This document shows positions 1 through 6,871 of a stretch of DNA of 10,518 bases, piece after piece. Below the pieces are notes generated by a model. It saw only the letters and a list, made by a program, of their open reading frames with translations. It was not told where the DNA came from and did not search any database. The number at the start of each line of letters is the position of its first letter. Within the stretch, counting starts at the first letter, position 1. Both the position numbers and the translations under genes were made by a program. The stretch is taken from the NCBI GenBank assembly GCA_037127585.1, contig JBAXYB010000104.1:1-10518 (forward strand), given 5' to 3'. The DNA is from CAINDI01 sp037127585 (GTDB lineage: Bacteria; Verrucomicrobiota; Verrucomicrobiia; Palsa-1439).

Positions 1-2852
1 GCGATCAACTTGTAAGACGTGACGATCTTCGCTTGGCCGATGCGGTGGGCGCGCGCGGTGGCTTGTTCCTCGACGGCGGGATTCCACCACGGGTCGAGAT
101 GAATCACCGTATCCGCGCCGGTCAGATTCAAGCCCGTGCCGCCCGCCTTCAAGCTGATGAGAAACACCGGGATCTTCGATTCCTGAAACCGCCGAATCTC
201 GCCCGCGCGGTCCACCGTGCTGCCGTCGAGATAGCAGTACTCAACCGGCAACGCTTCCTGCACCAGCTTGAGCAACTTCACAAACTGACTAAACACCAAC
301 ACCCGGTGATTCCCGTCCACTGCCTCCTCGATCAATTCCAAAAACGTTGCCAGTTTCGCCGACGGCTCTTTCCACACGTGTTCGCCCGGCAAGAGCCCGA
401 GATGACAAGACGCTTGGCGGAGGCGCAGCAACGTCGTCAAGACCGCCATTCGACGTTGTGATTCCTTGGTCTTCTCAAACACCTCGCGTCGCCCCTGCGT
501 GAGAATCGATTGGTAAACCGACTTCTGTTCGTCCGTCAACTCGCACCACGTGATCTGCTCGATTTTTGCAGGCAACTCCTTCGCGACCTCGCTCTTCAAC
601 CGCCGCAGCACAAACGGCCGGAGCCGCTGCCGCAATCGCTTCATCGTCGCCTCGTCCGACTGCTTCTCATACCGGTCGCGAAACTCCGTTGCCGGCCCGA
701 GATACCCCGGCATCAGAAAATCAAAGATCGACCACAAATCGCCGAGCGAATTCTCCACCGGCGTCCCCGTCAACACGAGCCGGTGTTTCGCCCGCAGTTC
801 CTTCACCGCCTGCGCAATCTGGCTGAACCGATTCTTGATATGCTGCGCCTCGTCGAGCACGACCGCCTGCCAGGAAATCTTTTGGTGCTCCACAATATCT
901 CGACGGAGCAGCGCATACGACGTGATCACCAAGTCATACTCCTTCAGCCCCTCGAACTCCCGGTCCGCCCCGTGCAACACGAGCGTCTTCAACTCCGGCG
1001 TGAACCGCGCGACCTCCGTCTGCCAGTTCGTCAGCAAACTCGTCGGACAAACCACCAGCATCGGTTTCGCCTTCAACGACGCCAACCAAAACAACGCCTG
1101 CACCGTCTTCCCCAACCCCATCTCGTCGGCCAGAATGCCGGCCAAATTATTCTGCGACAGATGATGCAACCAGTTCACGCCATCTTTTTGATACGGACGC
1201 AGCAACCCCGGCAGTTCCAACGGCTGCACCGTCCGCACCTCCGCCGGCACCTGCCACTTCGTCTGCAGCGAACTCTCGCGCAAAGCTTCCGCCAGATACG
1301 GCGCGAACTTCCGCTCCACACGCAACCCGGTCTTCGACTGCTCTGCCTGACAATCGAAAATCACATCCTGAAATCCCGCGACCGCCTCACTCGGCACAAG
1401 CGCGATGCGCCCATTAGCCTGCCGGTGGTGCGCCGCACCTTTCTGCAACATCCGCTGCACGTCGGCGTTGGTGAGAACAGCCGTATCACTCTTGTACGAC
1501 ACATCCACCGCCAACCAGTCATTGCCGGCCGCTCGCACCGCGATCTCCGGCTCAATCCGGTCACACAGCCACAGAAACCGCGTGAACTGCGGCCCGTACT
1601 CGACTTGCCATCCGTCTTCCCACTCCGGCAGGATATTCGCGATAAACTTCCCGACGCGATTCTCCGACGCCAACCGGAAACCTTTCCCCATCTGCTCAAA
1701 CCCCGCCCGCAAAATCTCCGCGTTCGCCACGATATAATAGCGCCAATACCGGAACGGATTCTCCGGATCCGGCGTCCAATCCGTCTCCGCCGGCACGTGC
1801 AGCTCCAGATTCAACCCGGTCAACCCGCCATCAATCGTCACCCGCGTCGGCGCCGCCTTCGCTTCGAACTCCAACAAATCAAACTCCGGCGAAAACTCCA
1901 CCTCCGCCATCTTCTCCCAAGCCGGCAACTCCTGTTGATAAAACTTCGCGAACTCCACCCGCGACAACCGCCGTTCGCCCGCCGTGTACATCGCCGGTAA
2001 CCGGCAAGTCCGCGTGAGCGTCTTCCCGTCGAACCGCCAATTCCCAAAGTCCGGCGTCCCGCCCGCGCTCAACAACAGCCGCAGCTCGCCGGTCTTTTCC
2101 AGCGTCAATTTGAGGGAAGGGCGCACCTCCGCACCGCGCACTTCAATGCGTGTCTTCTTCCCAAGCCAAACGCGCGGATGATCCGTCAACGCATCGAAAA
2201 AAGCGTCCGCATCGTCTCGCGAGAGCATCCAAACGCCCGGCATGTGTCCGGCATGGATCCGTTCGACCTCTGTCAACAGCACCTCATCGGCTTCACTCAC
2301 CGCGTACGGTGCCGCCGTTTGTTTTGGAATCACATCGAACGGCGTGAACGCCCCCCCGGCCACGCGACCTTCGATGATGATCCGCAGTTCGCCGGTCTTC
2401 CACGCCCGCGGCAAATCCAGTGGCAACAAAACCATCAACTCCAACGATTGATTCTCGTCGCCAGCTTCTTCCAACGGGACATGCTTCAATCCCGGTTCGC
2501 GGACCTTTGGTCGTGCGCTGACCGCCGGCACCTGTGGCCCGGCTGGTTTTGCCGGTAAAATCGTTGCGTACACCAACGCCATCACATGCGGGCAAATCCG
2601 CCCCTTATCCCGAGCTTGCCGGCAGACGCAGAGATTTTCGACTTCGAAAGCGCGCGCCCCGAGTTTGATCTTCGCGGTGATTGTCGTGCCGCCGCCGGTA
2701 CGGACGGTACCACTCAGGAACGGTGGCTGATAGTCCCACTGCAACACATTGCCGGCGGCGGCAAGTGCCCGGCCTTCCTTTTCGGTGCGCCAATCCGCGA
2801 GTTCCTTGAGCAATTCTCTGGTGATGACCGGTCGATTTATGTTTTCCGCCAT
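1..2852 (-). CDS. SWIM zinc-finger SNF2-family DNA-dependent ATPase/helicase (C-terminus cut by window edge)
   Basis: Reading the minus strand from the ATG at 2852-2850 gives 950 uninterrupted codons to the left edge, so the last part of the C-terminus is missing. An in-frame TGA at 2864-2862 lies just upstream, which makes this ATG the only reasonable start; no Shine-Dalgarno is visible. A SWIM zinc finger, CxC-x9-CxH, sits at C75, C77, C87 and H89. Residues about 100-545 are a long region of the kind associated with bacterial SNF2 proteins. The ATPase core starts at about 551 (LRPYQKDG) and contains motif I DEMGLGKT (GKT 581-583), motif II DEAQ (667-670), motif III TGTP (695-698), the C-lobe VLVFSQF (from 851), SLKAGGTGLNL (from 900) and motif VI QATARAHRIGQ (930-940). 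Family members are ATP-driven translocases that remodel DNA-protein complexes; the SWIM finger is thought to bind DNA or protein. The specific substrate is unknown. Confidence in the family is high. Confidence 0.95.
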   Translation of the reverse strand, partial: MAENINRPVITRELLKELADWRTEKEGRALAAAGNVLQWDYQPPFLSGTVRTGGGTTITAKIKLGARAFEVENLCVCRQARDKGRICPHVMALVYATILPAKPAGPQVPAVSARPKVREPGLKHVPLEEAGDENQSLELMVLLPLDLPRAWKTGELRIIIEGRVAGGAFTPFDVIPKQTAAPYAVSEADEVLLTEVERIHAGHMPGVWMLSRDDADAFFDALTDHPRVWLGKKTRIEVRGAEVRPSLKLTLEKTGELRLLLSAGGTPDFGNWRFDGKTLTRTCRLPAMYTAGERRLSRVEFAKFYQQELPAWEKMAEVEFSPEFDLLEFEAKAAPTRVTIDGGLTGLNLELHVPAETDWTPDPENPFRYWRYYIVANAEILRAGFEQMGKGFRLASENRVGKFIANILPEWEDGWQVEYGPQFTRFLWLCDRIEPEIAVRAAGNDWLAVDVSYKSDTAVLTNADVQRMLQKGAAHHRQANGRIALVPSEAVAGFQDVIFDCQAEQSKTGLRVERKFAPYLAEALRESSLQTKWQVPAEVRTVQPLELPGLLRPYQKDGVNWLHHLSQNNLAGILADEMGLGKTVQALFWLASLKAKPMLVVCPTSLLTNWQTEVARFTPELKTLVLHGADREFEGLKEYDLVITSYALLRRDIVEHQKISWQAVVLDEAQHIKNRFSQIAQAVKELRAKHRLVLTGTPVENSLGDLWSIFDFLMPGYLGPATEFRDRYEKQSDEATMKRLRQRLRPFVLRRLKSEVAKELPAKIEQITWCELTDEQKSVYQSILTQGRREVFEKTKESQRRMAVLTTLLRLRQASCHLGLLPGEHVWKEPSAKLATFLELIEEAVDGNHRVLVFSQFVKLLKLVQEALPVEYCYLDGSTVDRAGEIRRFQESKIPVFLISLKAGGTGLNLTGADTVIHLDPWWNPAVEEQATARAHRIGQAKIVTSYKLI

Positions 2853-2903
2853 TGCGGCGCATCATGGCCGGTTGTCGCGAGGGTTTCAAGGACGAGGGCG
2901 TAA

Positions 2904-2913
2904 GCGCTAGCGC
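2904..2913. repeat. 10-bp palindrome GCGCTAGCGC in the divergent intergenic region
   Basis: A perfect 10-bp palindrome lies in the 90-bp gap between the divergent SNF2 and unknown membrane-protein genes, about 30 bp before the ATG at 2943. It could be an operator for either gene, but this is inferred from position only. A loose -10-like TATTCT follows at 2931-2936. Neither divergent gene has a convincing Shine-Dalgarno. Confidence 0.35.
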
Positions 2914-2942
2914 GTTGGGGGTGAAGTTGGTATTCTGTAGTC

Positions 2943-4136
2943 ATGTTTCTGACGATTGGAGTTGTGCTAATTCTGGCAGGAGTGGCGATTGCCATTTATT
3001 GGCTTCTGACCGGGAAGCGTAATAAGCCGCTTTTCCGGTTTGTTTGTCTGCTTACGGTGGTCACTGGCTTTCTACTAATCGTGAAAGATAGAATCATTGA
3101 GGTTACGCTCAAAGACGTATTCTCGGTTAAGACAGTAGTCGACCAAGCTAAAGCTGACGCTGGTGAGATAAGCTCCATAAAGAAACGTGTGCAGGATCAA
3201 AGTGCGACAATTGATCTTGTCGCGAATGAAGCTCTCACTGCGAAACATCTTGCAGAGGAAGTCGCAAAAGAGATCACCTCGGCCAGCGTCCAACTGGGCG
3301 ATCTTTCGAACACTTTGACGAAGGCGAACGTCATATTGTCCAATGTGACGATACGGGCTGAATTTGCCGATCTCATGGTGAAGATTGAAAACGATGACCG
3401 CCATGCATTCGAAGCAATTGGCAGAATTGGATCCATTGAGGGCCATCCCTACCGTGATGTTGCCGAGAGCGCATATCTACGCGCAATCAAACGGGCAGTA
3501 GCGATTCGCGACGAACCCGACGACCATTTGACAGCGCGCGAGTTGTTGGAATTGGAGAATTGGGATGATGAACAAGAGAAGCGCGCAAAAGAGAAAAAGA
3601 TATTGGACGTGTTTGGGTCTCTGCCCTCGACAATATCAGACAGTCAGTTCTTCAAGGTTAAGATCCAGACCGCCATCGATGATAGACCGAGATTATTCAA
3701 AGTCCTTTGGAACCGCTGTTCCGCTATTCCCGAATATTATAAACTGAACACACTCATGGTTGAGATGGAGAGAACGCCAAGCACTAAAGTCCTTGCCACG
3801 GTTTGTGCCCTTGTGGAGCAAAAGGCAAAAATCGGTGCGAGTTTCTTAGAACCAGAAAAATATGTTGATTGGTGGGAGCACGCACGAAGTACCTATCCAG
3901 AGGACAAAGCCTACCAATCTGCACAAGAGTACTATTCATCAATGCTCAGTGCCTGGCGGAAACTGTATCCTGACCAGAGCACAAACAAAGTCATCCGTTA
4001 CACGTCAGAGTTCGTGCGCGATTTCAATATTCAGTGGAACCAAGAGCATCCAACCAATCAAATCCTGAATGTCTTTACAAACGCTCCCGCAAAACCACCG
4101 TTAGTAGACCAGTCGTCAACGAGCTCAACAAAGTGA
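2943..4136 (+). CDS. Unrecognised membrane-anchored coiled-coil protein (397 aa)
   Basis: I do not recognise this family. The N-terminus has two hydrophobic segments, about residues 2-22 and 33-47, joined by a short loop rich in Lys/Arg (25-32). By the positive-inside rule the loop would be cytoplasmic and both ends outside, but the segment after TM2 (KDRII...) is also charged, so topology is uncertain. Residues about 62-135 show alternating hydrophobic and charged positions typical of a coiled coil. Residues about 138-190 look like short paired helices, possibly HEAT-like. The remainder is a soluble, charged, mostly helical domain with a polar Ser/Thr-rich tail. No enzyme motif is visible. 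The gene is markedly lower in GC (40-48% in counted lines) than its neighbours (about 60%), with more A/T-ending codons, which suggests acquisition from elsewhere. Start: ATG 2943, no Shine-Dalgarno. It is divergent from the SNF2 gene and 125 bp from prfC. It is probably a real gene, because the composition and protein architecture are coherent along its whole length. Confidence 0.8.
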   Translation: MFLTIGVVLILAGVAIAIYWLLTGKRNKPLFRFVCLLTVVTGFLLIVKDRIIEVTLKDVFSVKTVVDQAKADAGEISSIKKRVQDQSATIDLVANEALTAKHLAEEVAKEITSASVQLGDLSNTLTKANVILSNVTIRAEFADLMVKIENDDRHAFEAIGRIGSIEGHPYRDVAESAYLRAIKRAVAIRDEPDDHLTARELLELENWDDEQEKRAKEKKILDVFGSLPSTISDSQFFKVKIQTAIDDRPRLFKVLWNRCSAIPEYYKLNTLMVEMERTPSTKVLATVCALVEQKAKIGASFLEPEKYVDWWEHARSTYPEDKAYQSAQEYYSSMLSAWRKLYPDQSTNKVIRYTSEFVRDFNIQWNQEHPTNQILNVFTNAPAKPPLVDQSSTSSTK

Positions 4137-4142
4137 CTGGCT

Positions 4143-4193
4143 TGTTCAATGAACCTGTCAGCGGCATACACCTGCACAAAGACTCATTGAACA
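4143..4193. repeat. 10-bp inverted repeat (TGTTCAATGA / TCATTGAACA) downstream of the unknown gene
   Basis: The arms at 4143-4152 and 4184-4193 are perfect reverse complements separated by 31 bp. The left arm also overlaps a small palindrome, GTTCA-A-TGAAC (4144-4154). No T-tract follows, so it is a poor intrinsic terminator. It might be a weak terminator of the unknown gene, paired half-sites for a regulator of prfC, or chance. The arms are seen directly; any role is inference. Confidence 0.4.
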
Positions 4194-4261
4194 TCCAACA
4201 GCTCAGCCGGTAAGCCTCCGTCGTTGCGCGCCGGGAAGTTTCTGTTACATTCGGCGCTCCC

Positions 4262-5872
4262 ATGTCGATCCAGTCTGAAATCGCCCAGCGGCGCACGTTC
4301 GCCATCATCTCGCATCCGGATGCCGGGAAGACGACGATGACGGAGAAGTTGTTGCTTTACGGCGGCGCGGTGCAGTTGGCGGGGTCGGTCACGGCGCGCA
4401 AGAATCAGCGGGCGTCTACCTCCGACTGGATGGAATTGGAACGGCAACGCGGGATCTCGATCAGTTCGACGGCGCTGCAGTTCGAGTACGACGGTTACAA
4501 GATCAACTTGCTCGACACGCCGGGCCACAAGGATTTCTCGGAGGACACGTACCGGGTGCTGACGGCGGTGGACGCGGTGGTGATGATCATCGACGCGGCG
4601 AAAGGCATCGAGAGTCAGACGCGAAAACTGTTCGAGGTGTGCCATCAGCGCGGCGTGCCGATTTTCACGTTCATGAACAAGTGCGACCGGCCGACGCGCG
4701 ATCCGTTGGCGTTGATCGATGAACTGGAGAACGTGCTCCAACTCGGCGCGTTTCCCGTCAACTGGCCGATTGGGACGGGCGTGGAATTCAAAGGCATCTA
4801 CGATCGGCTGACGAAGCAGGTGCATCTGTTCGAGCGGACCGACGGCGGCGTGTATCGCTCACCGGTCGCAATTGGCGATTTGTCTGACCCGGTAATCCGC
4901 GAACGCATCGATGACGCTACGTACGCGCGAGTCACCGAGGAACTCGCGATGCTCGAGGCGGCCGGCGAGTCGTTCGATGAGAAGGCGGTGCTGGCCGGAT
5001 ACACAACGCCGGTATTCTTCGGTAGCGCGTCGAACAATTTCGGCGTGCAACTGTTGTTGGATGGTTTTCTCAAGCATTCCACGGCACCGACAGCGCGGAA
5101 GGTGAACGACCGGCTTATCGAACCGTTGTATCCCGAGTTCTCGGCGTTCATTTTCAAAATCCAGGCGAACATGGATCCGCGCCACCGGGACCGAATCGCG
5201 TTTCTGCGGATCGTGTCCGGTAAGTTTGAGCGCGACATGATCGCGACGCACACGCGCACCGGCAAGAAGGTGCGGCTGTCGAGTTCGCACAAGCTCTTTG
5301 CCAACGAACGCGAGACGGTGAACGAGGCGTTCCCCGGCGACATCATCGGTTTGGTTGGCCACGCGGAGTTCGGCATCGGCGACACGTTGACGACCGATCC
5401 GACGATTGTGTACCGGGAGATCCCGCGTTTCCCGCCTGAGAGTTTTTCCTACCTTCGCAATCCGAGCACCGCGAAGTACAAACAATTCCGCAAGGGACTT
5501 GACCAACTCCTGCAAGAAGGCGTCATCCAACTCCTGCGCTTGAAGGATGCGACGTCGAACACACCCTTGCTAGCCGCCGTCGGCCCGCTGCAATTTGAAG
5601 TGGTGCAATACCGGCTTGAAAGTGAGTACGGCGCCGAGTCAAAGCTCGAAGCCACGCCGTGGATCACCATCCGGTGGCTACCTAAAGACGTGAAGGAAGA
5701 ACATTGGGGTCGCGGTCTGCCGACCGGCGCGAAGCTTGCCTACGATTCTGACGAGAATCCGGTTGTGCTCTTCGTCAACGAATGGTCAGTAAATTACTTC
5801 TGCGAGATCAACCCCAAGATCCCGCTCGATAAGTTGCCACCCGCCCGTGAAGTCAATCCAGTCGCCGTGTAG
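4262..5872 (+). CDS. prfC: Peptide chain release factor 3 (RF3), translational GTPase
   Basis: RF3 is a cytoplasmic GTPase that removes RF1/RF2 from the ribosome after peptide release. The 536 residues match the usual length (E. coli has 529). The G domain shows G1 HPDAGKTT (18-25), the switch I region RGISIS (63-68), G3 DTPGHKDF (85-92) and G4 NKCD (139-142), followed by the RF3-type segment WPIG. The sequence then continues through the RF3-typical KIQANMDPRHRDR stretch of domain II into the C-terminal domain with VGPLQFEVV. Small departures from the E. coli pattern are K90 in DTPGHKDF (E in E. coli) and C141 in NKCD (L in E. coli). ATG 4262 gives an N-terminus that aligns with known RF3. 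No Shine-Dalgarno precedes it; a weak TTGCGC / TACATT promoter-like pair (4224-4229 and 4246-4251) would imply a very short leader. The stop codon is 9 bp from the stop of the convergent rlu gene. Confidence 0.96.
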   Translation: MSIQSEIAQRRTFAIISHPDAGKTTMTEKLLLYGGAVQLAGSVTARKNQRASTSDWMELERQRGISISSTALQFEYDGYKINLLDTPGHKDFSEDTYRVLTAVDAVVMIIDAAKGIESQTRKLFEVCHQRGVPIFTFMNKCDRPTRDPLALIDELENVLQLGAFPVNWPIGTGVEFKGIYDRLTKQVHLFERTDGGVYRSPVAIGDLSDPVIRERIDDATYARVTEELAMLEAAGESFDEKAVLAGYTTPVFFGSASNNFGVQLLLDGFLKHSTAPTARKVNDRLIEPLYPEFSAFIFKIQANMDPRHRDRIAFLRIVSGKFERDMIATHTRTGKKVRLSSSHKLFANERETVNEAFPGDIIGLVGHAEFGIGDTLTTDPTIVYREIPRFPPESFSYLRNPSTAKYKQFRKGLDQLLQEGVIQLLRLKDATSNTPLLAAVGPLQFEVVQYRLESEYGAESKLEATPWITIRWLPKDVKEEHWGRGLPTGAKLAYDSDENPVVLFVNEWSVNYFCEINPKIPLDKLPPAREVNPVAV

Positions 5873-5883
5873 ATAACGTTATC
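5872..5883. repeat. 12-bp palindrome GATAACGTTATC at the prfC/rlu convergent junction
   Basis: This perfect palindrome overlaps the last base of the prfC TAG and the first two bases of the rlu TGA complement, filling the whole 9-bp gap. Flanking GTGT (5867-5870) and ACAC (5884-5887) can extend the stem with one bulged A. It has no long T-run and is AT-rich, so it would be a weak bidirectional terminator at best. It could instead be a protein-binding site or chance. Confidence 0.4.
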
Positions 5884-6871
5884 ACACTTGGCCGGTGTGC
5901 AGCACGTTCTCCAGCTTGGCCAAATCTTTCGGTAGCGCTGCTGTCCACGACATTTGTAGACCCGGCTTAAGTGGGTGCTCCAGACTCAGAATCTCGGCAT
6001 GCAAGGCCTGACGTTCAAATTCGATGCGCGGCTTACGCTCGGCGTCGACATGATACTTCGGGTGATACGTCCGGTCGCCGACCAATGGCACACCGGCAAA
6101 CGCGGCTTGCGCTCGGATCTGATGTTTGCGGCCGGTCTCTAGCCGCAAGCGGAGCTTGGTCACGCCGGCTTTGGGGAATTCTGTGACGACTTCATAATGC
6201 GTGATGGCTTCTTGTGTGTCGTCATCTGGTGCCGGAACGATGAACTGCCGCAATTCGTCTTCGCTCAACTTTAGCCAATTCGTCCACGTCCCTTTGGGTT
6301 GCGCCAATTTACCTTCGACGTAGGCCACGTACTCGCGCCGCATCGTGTGCGCTTTCAACTGCTCGATCAAATGCTGGCGCGCGACCGGCGTCATTCCCAT
6401 GCAAAACACGCCGCTCGTGTACTGGTCGAGCCGGTGGACCGGCAACGGCGTCAACTGCCGGTAGGCCGGCGGTAATGTCCGGCCGACGATGCCGCGATCA
6501 TAGGCGCGGAGTTTGCCGCCCAGAAAATCGGCCAAAATACTGAGCGCCGAGAGTTCGTCCGGCGCGGACGGCACCGAGAGCAAGCCCGGTCCTTTGTTCA
6601 CAACGGCGAGCGCCGAGTCGAGATAGAGCAAGTTGACGCGCGGATGAATCTGCCAGCCGGTGGGGCCGCATTCGAGGGTAGTGGAATGCTGGTTGAGGAG
6701 CTGCAGCGCACCGCCGGGATCGGTCATCAATTCATGCGGCTTGCGGATGATGACGCCATTAACGCTGACGCGGCCTGCCGTGATCCATTGCTTCGCGCGC
6801 TTCTTCGGCGTTTCTGGAAACTTCTTTAAAAGCCAGTCGAGTAATGGCTGATTGTTTGGGGCGATGATCAT
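5882..6871 (-). CDS. RluA-family pseudouridine synthase with N-terminal S4 domain
   Basis: The enzyme isomerises specific uridines to pseudouridine in rRNA or tRNA. With the chosen start it is 329 aa. An S4-like RNA-binding segment occupies about residues 9-55 (AKQWITAGRVSVNG). The catalytic domain starts near VNLLYLDSALAVVNKG and carries the RluA-family motif HRLDQYTSG with catalytic Asp149. It also has the later GRKHQIRAQ motif and the LVGDRTYH segment. The S4 plus RluA arrangement is that of RluC/RluD-type rRNA enzymes, but the target uridine cannot be assigned from sequence alone. Start choice: the ATG at 6871-6869 overlaps the uup TGA (6870-6868) in an ATGA junction, with a weak GGA just before it; a TTG six codons upstream (6889) is less likely. 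Last gene of the aminotransferase-uup-rlu unit, probably translationally coupled to uup. Confidence 0.93.
   Translation of the reverse strand: MIIAPNNQPLLDWLLKKFPETPKKRAKQWITAGRVSVNGVIIRKPHELMTDPGGALQLLNQHSTTLECGPTGWQIHPRVNLLYLDSALAVVNKGPGLLSVPSAPDELSALSILADFLGGKLRAYDRGIVGRTLPPAYRQLTPLPVHRLDQYTSGVFCMGMTPVARQHLIEQLKAHTMRREYVAYVEGKLAQPKGTWTNWLKLSEDELRQFIVPAPDDDTQEAITHYEVVTEFPKAGVTKLRLRLETGRKHQIRAQAAFAGVPLVGDRTYHPKYHVDAERKPRIEFERQALHAEILSLEHPLKPGLQMSWTAALPKDLAKLENVLHTGQV

Noticed and set aside
510..2000. A 496-codon open frame on the plus strand.
   Set aside because: It is antisense to the SNF2 gene. Its product is a repetitive Arg/His/Leu/Pro-rich sequence with no domain, whereas the minus strand carries all helicase motifs.
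1..4136. The SNF2 helicase plus membrane protein as an anti-phage defence pair.
   Set aside because: The two genes are divergent, the helicase type is widespread and chromosomal, and no nuclease, methyltransferase or other defence component is in view. Kept only as a weak possibility.
4859..5530. A 223-codon minus-strand open frame.
   Set aside because: It is antisense to prfC, which is fully conserved on the plus strand. No family is recognisable in it.
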